The position numbers and the translations under genes were made by a program. 46,931 bases of DNA from RGIG5579 sp045580105 (GTDB lineage: Bacteria; Bacillota; Clostridia; Oscillospirales; SIG627). The number at the start of each line of letters is the position of its first letter. Positions within the stretch are counted from its first letter, which is position 1. Below are positions 23,514-31,180 of this stretch, in pieces. The notes under the pieces are model-generated. The model worked only from the letters and a program-made list of their open reading frames with translations, was not told where the DNA came from and did no database searches. The stretch is taken from positions 1-46,931 of the forward strand of contig JAZNNH010000063.1 of NCBI GenBank assembly GCA_045580105.1. Direction: 5' to 3'.

Positions 23514-24755
23514 TCAGTCCTGATAGATGGGATACTTTTCGCAAAGCTCCATAACCTCTTTGCTGATTCTGTCTTTGTTTGCTTCGAAATCTACGGCAAT
23601 ATCGCGAATCCAAGTTGCGATCTGTTCCATTTCCTCATTCCCGAAGCCGCGGGTGGTAACGGCAGGCGTTCCCAGACGCATACCGCTGGTTACGAAAGGA
23701 CTTTCGGGATCGTCGGGGATGGCGTTTTTATTGACGGTGATGTGCACGGCGTCAAGACGGGCCTGCATTTCTTTACCGGTTACCTTAAAGTTTCTCAGGT
23801 CAACGAGCATCAAGTGGTTGTCGGTACCGCCGGAAACCACGCGGAAGCCCTCTTTTTCCATTGCCTTTGCCAAGGCAGCGGCGTTTGCCATAACCTTCTT
23901 CTGATATTCTTTGAATTCGGGCTTCATTGCTTCTGCGAAAGAAACGGCCTTTGCGGCAATGATGTGCTCCAGAGGACCGCCCTGCAGACCGGGGAATACG
24001 GCCTTATCGATCAGCTTTGCAAACTCTTCCTTGCAAAGGATCAAACCGCCGCGAGGACCGCGAAGCGTTTTGTGGGTGGTGGTAGTGACAACGTCAGCGT
24101 AAGGTACGGGCGAGGGGTGAAGACCTGCGGCAACCAAACCTGCGATGTGAGCCATATCCACCATATAGTAAGCGCCGACTTCTTTTGCGATCTGACCGAT
24201 TTTTTCAAAATCGATGGTACGGGAATAAGCGCTGGCACCGGCAATGATCATCTTCGGTTTGCATTCGATCGCTTTGGCACGAATGGCTTCATAATCGAGC
24301 ACTTCGCTCTTTTCATCCACACCGTAAGATACGATGTTGTAGTACTTGCCGGAAATGTTGGCAGGAGAACCGTGGGACAGATGTCCGCCGTGAGCCAAGG
24401 AAAGACCCATTACGGTGTCACCCGGCTGAACAAGAGCAAAGAATACGGCAAGGTTTGCTGCAGCGCCGCAGTGGGGCTGCACGTTGGCGTGATCGGCGCC
24501 GAAGAGCTTTTTCGCTCTTTCGATGGCAATGGATTCCACTTCGTCGATATGCTCACAACCGCCGTAATATCTCTTTGCAGGGTATCCTTCGGCGTATTTG
24601 TTCGTCAGAACGGTTCCTGCTGCTAAAAGAACGGCTTTGGAAACGATGTTCTCCGAAGCAATCAATTCAATGTTGTTTCTTTGTCTGGAAAGTTCACGGT
24701 CACATGCCGCGTACACTTCCGGGTCAAATTGCGCGAGTTCTTCAAAAAAGTTCAT
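23514..24755 (-). CDS. glyA: Serine hydroxymethyltransferase GlyA
   Basis: A 413-residue PLP enzyme that interconverts serine and glycine while loading tetrahydrofolate with a one-carbon unit. Conserved IELIASENIVSKAVL, the substrate/folate segment and the PLP-lysine motif TTTTHKTLRGPRGG with Lys229 are intact; length matches the bacterial enzyme (410-420). ATG 24755 follows AAAAAGGAG by 8 bases. rdgB follows directly. Confidence 0.98.
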   Translation of the reverse strand: MNFFEELAQFDPEVYAACDRELSRQRNNIELIASENIVSKAVLLAAGTVLTNKYAEGYPAKRYYGGCEHIDEVESIAIERAKKLFGADHANVQPHCGAAANLAVFFALVQPGDTVMGLSLAHGGHLSHGSPANISGKYYNIVSYGVDEKSEVLDYEAIRAKAIECKPKMIIAGASAYSRTIDFEKIGQIAKEVGAYYMVDMAHIAGLVAAGLHPSPVPYADVVTTTTHKTLRGPRGGLILCKEEFAKLIDKAVFPGLQGGPLEHIIAAKAVSFAEAMKPEFKEYQKKVMANAAALAKAMEKEGFRVVSGGTDNHLMLVDLRNFKVTGKEMQARLDAVHITVNKNAIPDDPESPFVTSGMRLGTPAVTTRGFGNEEMEQIATWIRDIAVDFEANKDRISKEVMELCEKYPIYQD

Positions 24756-24772
24756 AATCTTTCTCCTTTTTC

Positions 24773-24800
24773 ATAGTACTGTTTGTTTTTATCGAATCAA
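24773..24800 (-). promoter_or_regulatory. glyA: Possible promoter of glyA
   Basis: TTGATT (24795-24800) and TACTAT (24773-24778) on the minus strand, 16 bases apart, 17 bases before the ATG. The short leader leaves only room for the ribosome binding site; no riboswitch-like sequence is visible. Confidence 0.4.
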
Positions 24801-24931
24801 AACCGTTCTGCGGGATTGATGATGATACAAGATTTTTTCTTTTGCTCGACCGACTTTCACCGTGCTTTTGCTGCAAAAAATTCCAAGTTCCGATATGCTC
24901 GGAGCTTTCAGGTGCGTCAAGGGACGCCCCT

Positions 24932-25741
24932 TTATGTTTCAGAAAGTTTTACTTCCGAAAAGCCACCCGTGCGCAATTGCCAAACGGATGAAAAGCCCAT
25001 TTTTTTGAGCATTTCGCAGGAAGCGGCAAAATGGCAATCCAAATGCTCGGCGCGGTGAGAGTCAGAATTGATGACAAGCTTTCCGCCTTGTTCCAAAATC
25101 CGCTTTAACAGAAAATGCTCCGGATAAGGATCCGTTCGATATCCACGGGAGATTGCCCCCGTATTAACCTCGATAAAGGGGATGATGCGAAGCACCTCAT
25201 CCAGCGCTTCCAGCGCCACGGTTTCATATGGCTCGCCCGCCCCATCAAAAAGCCCGAATTTGTTGACCAGATCAAAATGGCCTTGCACCTGAAAGGGATT
25301 TTTCTGCGCGTGCTGCACAATCAAATCATAATAGCGCTTGGCGTATTCCATGGGGTTTCCTTTTAATTCGTTATTGATAAAAGCCAGTTGGATGGAAAAC
25401 GAGTCGTCAAAGGGGTGATGGTCCACGGCAGTTTTTAAGTAGTGTGCCGAGCCCAGTACGTAATCGTAAGCGTCAAAGTCAATGGGTGTGATCGCATCTT
25501 TTTCGATGCCGCAAAACACTTCCAATTGCCCTTCGAATTCTTTTTTGATTTCGGCAACCGCCTTTTGATACTCCTTGTTTTTGGGAGAATCCAGCGCGCC
25601 GTCAAAGCCCAAAATCGATTCGCTGTGATCGGAAAATCCCAGGGACACAAAACCAAGCTCGACGGCTTTTCGTGCGTTTTCCTCGAGTGTGTTTTTTCCG
25701 TCTGAAAACACGCTGTGGGTGTGAATGTTAGAATAGCGCAT
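24932..25741 (-). CDS. PHP-family histidinol-phosphatase-like hydrolase
   Basis: A 269-residue PHP-domain enzyme with the trinuclear metal-site motifs in order: HTHSVFSDG (His7, His9), FSDHSE, a Glu in GIEKDA, SAHYLKT, GHFDLV, NTGAISR and NSDSHRAEHL. This is the HisK/HisJ-type histidinol-phosphate phosphatase architecture; related PHP proteins hydrolyse other phosphoesters, and no his gene is nearby, so the reaction is uncertain. Start is 2 bases after the amidohydrolase stop; the two are cotranscribed. Confidence 0.88.
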   Translation of the reverse strand: MRYSNIHTHSVFSDGKNTLEENARKAVELGFVSLGFSDHSESILGFDGALDSPKNKEYQKAVAEIKKEFEGQLEVFCGIEKDAITPIDFDAYDYVLGSAHYLKTAVDHHPFDDSFSIQLAFINNELKGNPMEYAKRYYDLIVQHAQKNPFQVQGHFDLVNKFGLFDGAGEPYETVALEALDEVLRIIPFIEVNTGAISRGYRTDPYPEHFLLKRILEQGGKLVINSDSHRAEHLDCHFAASCEMLKKMGFSSVWQLRTGGFSEVKLSET

Positions 25742-25743
25742 AC

Positions 25744-26559
25744 TTACCTTCTTTCAGGAAGGCAAAACAGGCGTTTTGCGTTTTCACTTAGAATCATACG
25801 GTTTGCCTCTTCTCCCAAATCCAAGGAAAGAAAGGTGTCAAGTTCCGTTTCCGGATGCCACATCGGATAGTCCGAGCCAAACAGAACGCGATCAAAGCCC
25901 CAGCGCAAAATCAGTTTCCTTGCTTTGTCTTTGTCCCAAAAGGGGAAGGTGGACGAGCAGTCCACGTAGAGATTCGGCATCCCCGCCATTTTTTCACAGG
26001 CCTCTTCCCAAACAGACCAGCCGCCCAAATGAGCGCCGATGATCGTGAGATTGGGAAAGTGTTTCAAAATCGGGATCAGTCGATTGGGATTGGAGTAATC
26101 GTAGCGATAGTCTCCGGTGTGAATGAGAATGGGGACGTTTTCCTTGGCGCAAAGCTCGTACATTTCCAAACAGCGCTTGTCATCCAGCCGAAACTCTTGA
26201 ATATCGGGATGCAGTTTGACTCCCTTCAAGCCCATTTCGAGAAGATGCTCGAAATCGCCCTGCATATCCTCGCTTTCCGGATGCAGTGCCCCAAAACCGA
26301 AAAAGCGACGAGGGTTTTCTTTCACTTCGCCGGAAATAAAATGATTGATGCTCTTTACCTGATTAGGGGTGGTGGCAACCGAATGAACCAAAAAACGGTC
26401 AATTCTTCCCTTTTTTGCCACCTCTAAAAGAGAGTTGGTGGTGCCGTCACAAGCGGCGGTCGTGCCATAGAAACGGTCGGTTCCGGCAACTGCACGAGCG
26501 GCAATCTTTTCCGGATAAATATGGCAATGGGCATCTATGACTTCCAGATTCCCGATCAT
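25744..26559 (-). CDS. Amidohydrolase (PF04909-type, metal-dependent TIM-barrel)
   Basis: A 271-residue hydrolase of the amidohydrolase-2 family. Metal ligands: Asp9-A-His11-C-His13 (IDAHCHIYPE), His in LIHTGDY, His in IGAHLGG and Asp in LFGSDYPMWHPE. Relatives act on decarboxylation or hydrolysis of carboxylated aromatics and other small molecules; substrate unknown. ATG 26559 follows GGAG by 7 bases; an in-frame extension upstream is not conserved in appearance. It is followed by the PHP hydrolase after 2 bases. Confidence 0.9.
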   Translation of the reverse strand: MIGNLEVIDAHCHIYPEKIAARAVAGTDRFYGTTAACDGTTNSLLEVAKKGRIDRFLVHSVATTPNQVKSINHFISGEVKENPRRFFGFGALHPESEDMQGDFEHLLEMGLKGVKLHPDIQEFRLDDKRCLEMYELCAKENVPILIHTGDYRYDYSNPNRLIPILKHFPNLTIIGAHLGGWSVWEEACEKMAGMPNLYVDCSSTFPFWDKDKARKLILRWGFDRVLFGSDYPMWHPETELDTFLSLDLGEEANRMILSENAKRLFCLPERR

Positions 26560-26619
26560 TGTTTTCTCCATTTCGATTTCTAAATCCGCGATTTGATTTG
26601 GGACTTGAATCCCCGATAA

Positions 26620-26648
26620 AATCCCATTTGCTGAAAGCAAATGGGATT
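26620..26648 (-). terminator. Terminator of the dapA-lysC operon
   Basis: Thirteen-base stem AATCCCATTTGCT/AGCAAATGGGATT with a three-base loop; on the minus strand it is followed by a T-rich tail. It lies 34 bases after the aspartokinase stop and upstream of the amidohydrolase gene, separating the two transcripts. Confidence 0.85.
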
Positions 26649-26681
26649 CTAAAACAAGAAATACCGTATCAAATCAAAAAT

Positions 26682-27995
26682 TTATGCCTCCGGCGCAAAT
26701 TCCGAATAAATCACGCGAAGGGACTTTTCGTAATCTTTTTCATCCAGCGCCACAATGATACTCAATTCATCGGATGCCTGCGAGATCATACGAATGTTAA
26801 TGTTCTCACGGGCAAGGCAATTGAAGAGCCGCGCCGCAACGCCGGGGGAAAACGCCATGCCGCGGCCGACCAAGGCAACCAGACAAAGGTCCTCGATCAA
26901 TTGGATGCGATCCGCCTGAATGACGTTTTGCAATTCGTGAATAATTTCGTTCTCGTGACCGACGATCGCGCTGCGGTCCACAATGACCGTCATGCTGTCG
27001 ATTCCGGTGGGAAGGTGTTCAAAGCTGATCTTGCGATCCTCCAGAACCTCCAAAACCTTTTTGCCGAAGCCCAGTTCGGCATTCATCATGCCTTTTTCAA
27101 TATAAATGGCGCCAAAGCCCTTTTTGCCGGAAACACCGGTCACTTCGCCGTCAATCTTTTCCGCATGTTCCACGATCATCGTACCCGGATGCTCGGGCGC
27201 ATCGGTGTTGCGGATGTTAATCGGAATTCCTTCTCTGCGAACGGGGAAGATGGCGTCTTCGTGAAGCACGTTCGCACCCATATAGGAAAGCTCACGCAAT
27301 TCGCGATAGGTGACGAATTTGATCGGGCTGGGGTTGTCGACGATTCTCGGGTCTGCCATCAAAAAGCCGGAAACGTCCGTCCAGTTTTCATAAAGATCGG
27401 CATTGACCGCGCGAGCAACCAAGGAGCCGGTGATGTCGGAACCGCCGCGGGAGAAGATGCGAATGTCGCCGTATTCCGTAGCACCGTAGAAGCCGGGCAG
27501 AACCGCGTGGGTGTGTTGCTGCAGAATTTCCGCCAAGCGCTCGTTGGTGGTTTCCTCGAGAAGTTTTCCTTTTTTATCAAAAATGATGCCGTCTGCCGTT
27601 TCCACAAACGGAAAACCCAGCAAAACAGACAGAATGCGCGCGTTGAAATGCTCCCCGCGGGAAGCGATATACGCTTCACTGGTCCCTTTGCAGATGCGAT
27701 CGTGAAACGCGATAAAATCCTGCTCCAGCGAAAGATCCAGCCCCAATTCGGCAATGATCTCTTCAAAACGCTCTTTGATCTGGTTGAACGGTTTATCGAA
27801 ATTTTCATCGCGTCTTGCCAATCGATAGCACTCGAGAAGCAAGTCTGTGATCTTAATATCTTCGGGAAAACGTTTTCCCGGCGCGGACGCAACGACGTAC
27901 CGACGGTTTTTATCTTCCCGAACAATCGCGGCAACCTTGCGAAACTGCTGAGCAGACGCTAAGGACGTGCCACCGAATTTGACTACTTTTAGCAT
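26682..27995 (-). CDS. lysC: Aspartate kinase (monofunctional, lysine-sensitive type)
   Basis: A 437-residue aspartokinase catalysing the first step of the aspartate family pathway. It has the kinase motifs KFGGTSLA at the N-terminus (residues 6-13), the FSRGGSDITGSLVA loop, and two C-terminal ACT domains (about 290-435: ITGVSGKKGFGAIYIEKGMMN and DLCLVALVGRGMAFSPGVAARLF). The long form with an uninterrupted single chain and no homoserine dehydrogenase is the class III/ThrA-independent type. The gene follows dapA after 12 bases; both lie downstream of a lysine riboswitch, so repression by lysine is expected. The allosteric effector of the ACT domains cannot be read with certainty. Confidence 0.95.
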   Translation of the reverse strand: MLKVVKFGGTSLASAQQFRKVAAIVREDKNRRYVVASAPGKRFPEDIKITDLLLECYRLARRDENFDKPFNQIKERFEEIIAELGLDLSLEQDFIAFHDRICKGTSEAYIASRGEHFNARILSVLLGFPFVETADGIIFDKKGKLLEETTNERLAEILQQHTHAVLPGFYGATEYGDIRIFSRGGSDITGSLVARAVNADLYENWTDVSGFLMADPRIVDNPSPIKFVTYRELRELSYMGANVLHEDAIFPVRREGIPINIRNTDAPEHPGTMIVEHAEKIDGEVTGVSGKKGFGAIYIEKGMMNAELGFGKKVLEVLEDRKISFEHLPTGIDSMTVIVDRSAIVGHENEIIHELQNVIQADRIQLIEDLCLVALVGRGMAFSPGVAARLFNCLARENINIRMISQASDELSIIVALDEKDYEKSLRVIYSEFAPEA

Positions 27996-28007
27996 GTTAG
28001 CATTACC

Positions 28008-28895
28008 TCAAAGCAAAATATTTTGTTTCTTCAATTCCTGCAGCAGCTGCTTGGCATTTTCCTCTTCCATCGGAGTTAAGGGCAGGCGAAGATAGTTTTC
28101 ACAAAAGCCCATCGCACTCATCGCCGCCTTTACGGGAATGGGATTTACTTCACAAAACAGAAGGTGAATCAAAGGAAGATACTGAAGCTGAAGCGCCGCA
28201 GCTTCCTTTGTTTCGCCGGAAAAGAATTTCTGACAGATTTCGTTGGTCTTACCCGGAACCACATTCGACAACACCGAGATGACACCCGCTCCTCCGAGCG
28301 AAAGAACCGGCAGAATCTGATCGTCGTTTCCGGAATAGATATCGATCTTATCCCCGCACAGAGCGGCAATCGAGGCAATCTGAGAAAGATCGCCGCTGGC
28401 TTCCTTGATTCCCACGATTCTGGGATGCTCTGCCAGCTTTGCAACCGTTTCGGGTTTGAGATTGCAGCCGGTACGGCTGGGGACGTTATATAAAATAATG
28501 GGCTTGGTTACGGAATCGGCAATTGTGGTAAAATGAGTAATCAAGCCGTTTTGTGTTGCTTTGTTATAATAGGGGGTTACCATTAAAAGAGCATCCACAC
28601 CCGCCTCGCAAGCATAGCGAGAAAGAGAAATGGAATACTGCGTATCATTGGAACCGGTTCCGGCAATGACAGGCACTCTTCCCGCAACCTTTTGAACCGC
28701 GAACGATACAACGGCTTTGTGCTCTTCATCGTTGAGCGTGGATTTTTCACCCGTAGTACCGGTCACGACCAGAGCGGCGATCCCGTCTTTGATCTGAAAC
28801 TCGATCAGTTTCTCCAATGCATCAAAATCAATTCCGTTGGCATTCATCGGAGTGACCAATGCTGTTGCTGCACCGCGGAAAATTGTATTTTTCAT
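28008..28895 (-). CDS. dapA: 4-hydroxy-tetrahydrodipicolinate synthase DapA
   Basis: A 295-residue class I aldolase-type enzyme condensing pyruvate and aspartate semialdehyde, committing carbon to diaminopimelate and lysine (also needed for dipicolinate in spores). Motifs: GAATALVTPMN at the N-terminus, GTTGEKSTL (threonine-pair for substrate), ILYNVPSRTG with the catalytic tyrosine and IGIKEASGD with Schiff-base Lys164. Start ATG 28895 follows AAAGGA; in-frame upstream start at 28913 sits inside the riboswitch terminator tail. First gene of the operon with lysC. Confidence 0.97.
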   Translation of the reverse strand: MKNTIFRGAATALVTPMNANGIDFDALEKLIEFQIKDGIAALVVTGTTGEKSTLNDEEHKAVVSFAVQKVAGRVPVIAGTGSNDTQYSISLSRYACEAGVDALLMVTPYYNKATQNGLITHFTTIADSVTKPIILYNVPSRTGCNLKPETVAKLAEHPRIVGIKEASGDLSQIASIAALCGDKIDIYSGNDDQILPVLSLGGAGVISVLSNVVPGKTNEICQKFFSGETKEAAALQLQYLPLIHLLFCEVNPIPVKAAMSAMGFCENYLRLPLTPMEEENAKQLLQELKKQNILL

Positions 28896-28911
28896 AGCAT
28901 ATCCTTTCTTC

Positions 28912-28941
28912 AAAAAAACGGCAGCAGCAAAACAGCTACCG
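28912..28941 (-). terminator. Riboswitch-controlled terminator in the dapA leader
   Basis: CGGTAGC/GCTGCCG stem (one G-U pair) with a CTG/TTTTG-rich loop, followed by seven T on the minus strand, 17-24 bases before dapA. GTCGG overlaps the stem's left arm and can pair with CCGAC at the end of the aptamer, giving a mutually exclusive antiterminator. Confidence 0.85.
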
Positions 28942-28973
28942 ACTCATCACGCAATTCGATCCCTTGAAAAGTC

Positions 28974-29137
28974 GGATCACACTCCGCATTTTTATGCGAC
29001 GGCAAAGAAGATGGTTTCCCCTGTTGCCGGCGGAGGTTTCCTTCCGAGAAAAAATCGGTTCGGCACCCACTCGTTTTCTTCCCGTTCAGAACCTGTCAAG
29101 GGTGGGAAATACGCCCGATGAAGTGCGCCTCTATTCC
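28974..29137 (-). promoter_or_regulatory. Lysine riboswitch (L-box) aptamer upstream of dapA-lysC
   Basis: On the minus strand the leader contains L-box signatures in order: TAGAGGCGCACTTCAT with GGGCGTA, the GGTGCCGAAC segment, the GGAAACCTCCG / CCGGC region, and the GCCGTCGCAT...ATGCGGAGTG segment matching ACTGTCGC..GCGGAGAG of characterised lysine riboswitches. P1 can form from AAAAG plus GGA at the transcript 5' end with UCC and CUUUU at the 3' end. The 3' P1 strand (CCGAC) can alternatively pair with GTCGG in front of the terminator. So lysine binding would favour P1, freeing the terminator: repression of dapA-lysC. Classification rests on motif order and switching geometry, not on a covariance search. 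Confidence 0.85.
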
Positions 29138-29143
29138 CTTTTG

Positions 29144-29172
29144 AGAATACCACAGTTTCCGCTTATTGTCAA
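29144..29172 (-). promoter_or_regulatory. Promoter of the dapA-lysC operon
   Basis: TTGACA (29167-29172) and TATTCT (29144-29149) with a 17-base spacer on the minus strand. Transcription would start at about 29137, just before the riboswitch 5' arm. Confidence 0.75.
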
Positions 29173-29370
29173 GGATTTCCCCGAACTTTCGCCACGCTTT
29201 GGCACCGAAAAACGCGGCTGTTCTCCAAGCAAAAATCAAGACATTCTCGATACCACTATATGCCCTTGTTTTCCATTCGGTGAAAAAAGAAAAAACAATG
29301 CCGGTCAACGCTTTTTCTGTTTTTTTGAAAAAAACCGAAAAAATTTTTGGCAATTGTGAAAAAGAAAGCA
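29173..29370. other. Intergenic stretch between dapA and the exporter genes, no gene seen
   Basis: AT-rich with an A-run-rich segment (29330-29350) but no recognisable gene or RNA. It separates the two divergent transcripts. Confidence 0.4.
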
Positions 29371-29393
29371 CCACTTTCGGCGGAATTTGACTT

Positions 29394-29399
29394 ATAATA
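29394..29399 (+). promoter_or_regulatory. Possible -10 element of the exporter operon
   Basis: TATAAT 49 bases before the first exporter start. No matching -35 hexamer at 16-18 bases, so the assignment is tentative. Confidence 0.35.
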
Positions 29400-29447
29400 G
29401 TATCGCTACCGATCACGGTTCGTACTTATATTTTCGGGAGATACGAG

Positions 29448-30209
29448 ATGAAGCAAAACAATTACTCAAAACTGGTGCACACCCTTTTAGACTTCGGCGA
29501 GGCCTTGTTGGACGCGGGAGCGGAAATTGCGCGCGTGGAAGATTCCATCGCTCGCATGGCAAAGGCATACGGGGCAAAAAAAGCCGACGTCTTTGTTATC
29601 ACCTCCAGCATTGTTTTAACCATGGAGTTTGATGACGGACAGATCGTCACCCTCACAAGGCGCATTCGGAACAAATCCGGTTTTGACTTTGTGAAGATCG
29701 ATCGACTCAATGCCCTTGCCAGAAACTGTGCCGTCACTCCCCTTCCCTTGGAAGAATTAAAATCGAGTCTTCTTGCCATCGCAGGCAAGCGCCCCCGTGC
29801 TTGGAAGCTCTATTTGGGAAGCGTTGTTGCCGCCGCCGCCTTCTCCATCTTTTTCGGAGGGGATCTTGCAGACGGGGCTGTGAGCGGTCTATTTGCCCTG
29901 CTCATTTGTTTTCTCCAGCTTCATCTTTCTGTTTTTTGTCCCAACAACGCGTTCTTTCTTTTCATTACTTCGCTGGTTTGCGGCGTTTTCATTTATTTGA
30001 CCGGAAAGGCGCTCCCCTTCTTGCATACGGATCTGATCATCATCGGTGATATTATGCTTCTTGTGCCGGGTGTTGCCATTACCACTGCCACAAGGGATAT
30101 GGTCATCGGGGATACCATTTCAGGGGGAACCAAGCTTGTGGAATCCCTCGTTGCCGCAGTCACCCTTGCAGGTGGGTTTATGATTGCAATGCTTTTTTTC
30201 GGTAGGTGA
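29448..30209 (+). CDS. ThrE/YjjP-type exporter, N-terminal subunit
   Basis: A 253-residue membrane protein with a soluble N-terminal domain (about 1-110: LLDFGEALLDAGAEIARVEDSI is the family signature) and a C-terminal block of about five helices (118-250). ThrE-family proteins export threonine and serine, or act as the YjjP half of the YjjPB succinate exporter. The second half follows 3 bases downstream. GGGAGA precedes ATG 29448. The divergent lysine operon makes amino acid export plausible. Confidence 0.9.
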   Translation: MKQNNYSKLVHTLLDFGEALLDAGAEIARVEDSIARMAKAYGAKKADVFVITSSIVLTMEFDDGQIVTLTRRIRNKSGFDFVKIDRLNALARNCAVTPLPLEELKSSLLAIAGKRPRAWKLYLGSVVAAAAFSIFFGGDLADGAVSGLFALLICFLQLHLSVFCPNNAFFLFITSLVCGVFIYLTGKALPFLHTDLIIIGDIMLLVPGVAITTATRDMVIGDTISGGTKLVESLVAAVTLAGGFMIAMLFFGR

Positions 30210-30212
30210 ATT

Positions 30213-30665
30213 ATGATTCAGATTATCATACAGCTCGTTGCCGCCTTTTTCGGCTCTCTCGGCTTTTCTCTGCTTTTTAACGTTCCTTTAAAGAAACTCT
30301 TTCCTTGCGCCATCGGCGGTGTGCTTGCTTGGTCGGTTTATCTGTTTTCCGTTCACATATTGCAATGGGGCGTCCTTCCCTCTTCTGCCATGTGCGCAGC
30401 CGCCAGCCAGCTGTTTGCGGAATTGATGGCGCGCGCCATGAAAACCCCGACCACCACGTTTTGTATTCCCGCTCTCGTTCCGCTCATCCCCGGCGGCGCG
30501 CTTTACCACACGATGGAATCGGTCATCTTCCGCGATTGGGCTCTGTTTCGCCTGCACGGCGGCACAACCCTGAAAGTGGCAAGCGGCATTGCCATCGGGC
30601 TTTCTTTGGTATCCGCTTTCATCTTCCTTTTGGGTAAGATGACGAAGAAAAAACACAAAATTTAA
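30213..30665 (+). CDS. ThrE/YjjB-type exporter, C-terminal subunit (DUF3815-like)
   Basis: A 150-residue protein with four predicted helices, including FGSLGFSLLFNVPLKK and the conserved TPTTTFCIPALVPLIPGGALY segment of ThrE_2/YjjB. It completes the two-gene exporter. The start follows GGTAGGTGA and is 3 bases from the preceding stop. Short basic C-terminus KKKHKI. Confidence 0.9.
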   Translation: MIQIIIQLVAAFFGSLGFSLLFNVPLKKLFPCAIGGVLAWSVYLFSVHILQWGVLPSSAMCAAASQLFAELMARAMKTPTTTFCIPALVPLIPGGALYHTMESVIFRDWALFRLHGGTTLKVASGIAIGLSLVSAFIFLLGKMTKKKHKI

Positions 30666-30673
30666 AAAAAGCA

Positions 30674-30702
30674 TTGCTTTTTTCCCACTTCCGTGCTATA
30701 AT
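30674..30702 (+). promoter_or_regulatory. Promoter of tRNA-Ala
   Basis: TTGCTT (30674-30679) and TATAAT (30697-30702) with 17-base spacing, 18 bases before the mature tRNA. Confidence 0.75.
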
Positions 30703-30720
30703 ACTGCCCGTAGTTCGTAT

Positions 30721-30796
30721 GGGGCATTAGCGCAGTTGGGAGCGCACAACACTGGCAGTGTTGGGGTCAGGGGTTCAAGTCCCCTATGCTCCACCA
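30721..30796 (+). tRNA. tRNA-Ala (GGC anticodon)
   Basis: A 76-base cloverleaf with CCA encoded: acceptor GGGGCAT/ATGCTCC, D-arm GCGC...GCGC, anticodon stem CAACA/TGTTG with loop CTGGCAG (anticodon GGC), T-arm AGGGG-TTCAAGT-CCCCT. The G3-U70 pair in the acceptor stem is the alanine identity element. A promoter precedes and a terminator follows. Confidence 0.97.
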
Positions 30797-30831
30797 GAAA
30801 AAACGGCCTGTTTCGACAGGTCGTTTTTTCA
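30797..30831 (+). terminator. Terminator after tRNA-Ala
   Basis: AAAAACGGCCTGT/ACAGGTCGTTTTTT stem (one mismatched pair) with a TTCG loop, followed by T run. Confidence 0.85.
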
Positions 30832-30834
30832 ATG

Positions 30835-31005
30835 AAATAAATCCCTTGCGGGATTTGTGAAATGCACTTCGTGCGTGAAATACGCCTACGGCGTGTGAAA
30901 TGCCTGCGGGCGTGAGTGGATTTATTTTATTTCACTTGATGCGATAGCATCAAATTTCACAATGACGAAGTCATTATTTCACATTCGTCGGTAGACGAAT
31001 ATTTC
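30835..31005. repeat. Array of short hairpins linked by GTGAAAT / ATTTCAC
   Basis: Seven small perfect or near-perfect hairpins follow one another: AAATCCC/GGGATTT (30839-30856), GCAC/GTGC (30864-30874), ACGCC/GGCGT (30882-30894), GCC/GGC (30902-30911), TTGATGC/GCATCAA (30937-30954), AATGAC/GTCATT (30961-30975) and ATTCGTC/GACGAAT (30983-31000). The linkers are GTGAAAT in the first half and ATTTCAC in the second half, so the halves are inverted and can pair across the whole block. I see no reading frame. Boundaries about 30835-31005. Not a CRISPR array: spacers and repeats are far too short and the unit is the linker. Confidence 0.8.
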
Positions 31006-31076
31006 ACTATAAAACTGTGAGAGTTCGAATTCATACACCAAAATGCAGAAAATTATCTTTTTTGTAGCCCATAGAC

Positions 31077-31112
31077 AAAAATCGGCAAGCAGTTTGCTTG
31101 TCGATTTTCTTT
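31077..31112 (+). terminator. Rightward terminator downstream of the hairpin array
   Basis: AAAATCGGCAAGCA/TGCTTGTCGATTTT stem with a GTT loop and CTTTTTT tail on the plus strand. No gene was recognised that would end here, so it may terminate a transcript from the tRNA/hairpin region. Confidence 0.6.
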
Positions 31113-31126
31113 TTTACCCACCCGAA

Positions 31127-31166
31127 AAAAATACCCAAACTGCAAAATGCAGTTTGGGTATTTTTG
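31127..31166 (-). terminator. Terminator of the dockerin-cohesin operon
   Basis: Sixteen-base stem AAATACCCAAACTGCA/TGCAGTTTGGGTATTT with an AAA loop, 15-50 bases after the stop of the cohesin-like gene; T-rich tail on the minus strand. Confidence 0.9.
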
Positions 31167-31180
31167 TTACTCTTGTTTGC

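Noticed and set aside
30835..31005. CRISPR array in the hairpin block
   Set aside because: Repeat and spacer lengths do not fit, there are no cas genes, and the shared element is only seven bases.
31019..31041. GAGTTCGAATTCATACACCA-like sequence resembling a tRNA T-arm and CCA end
   Set aside because: No anticodon or D-arm sequence upstream and the stem pairs poorly. Too short to call a tRNA remnant or attachment site.
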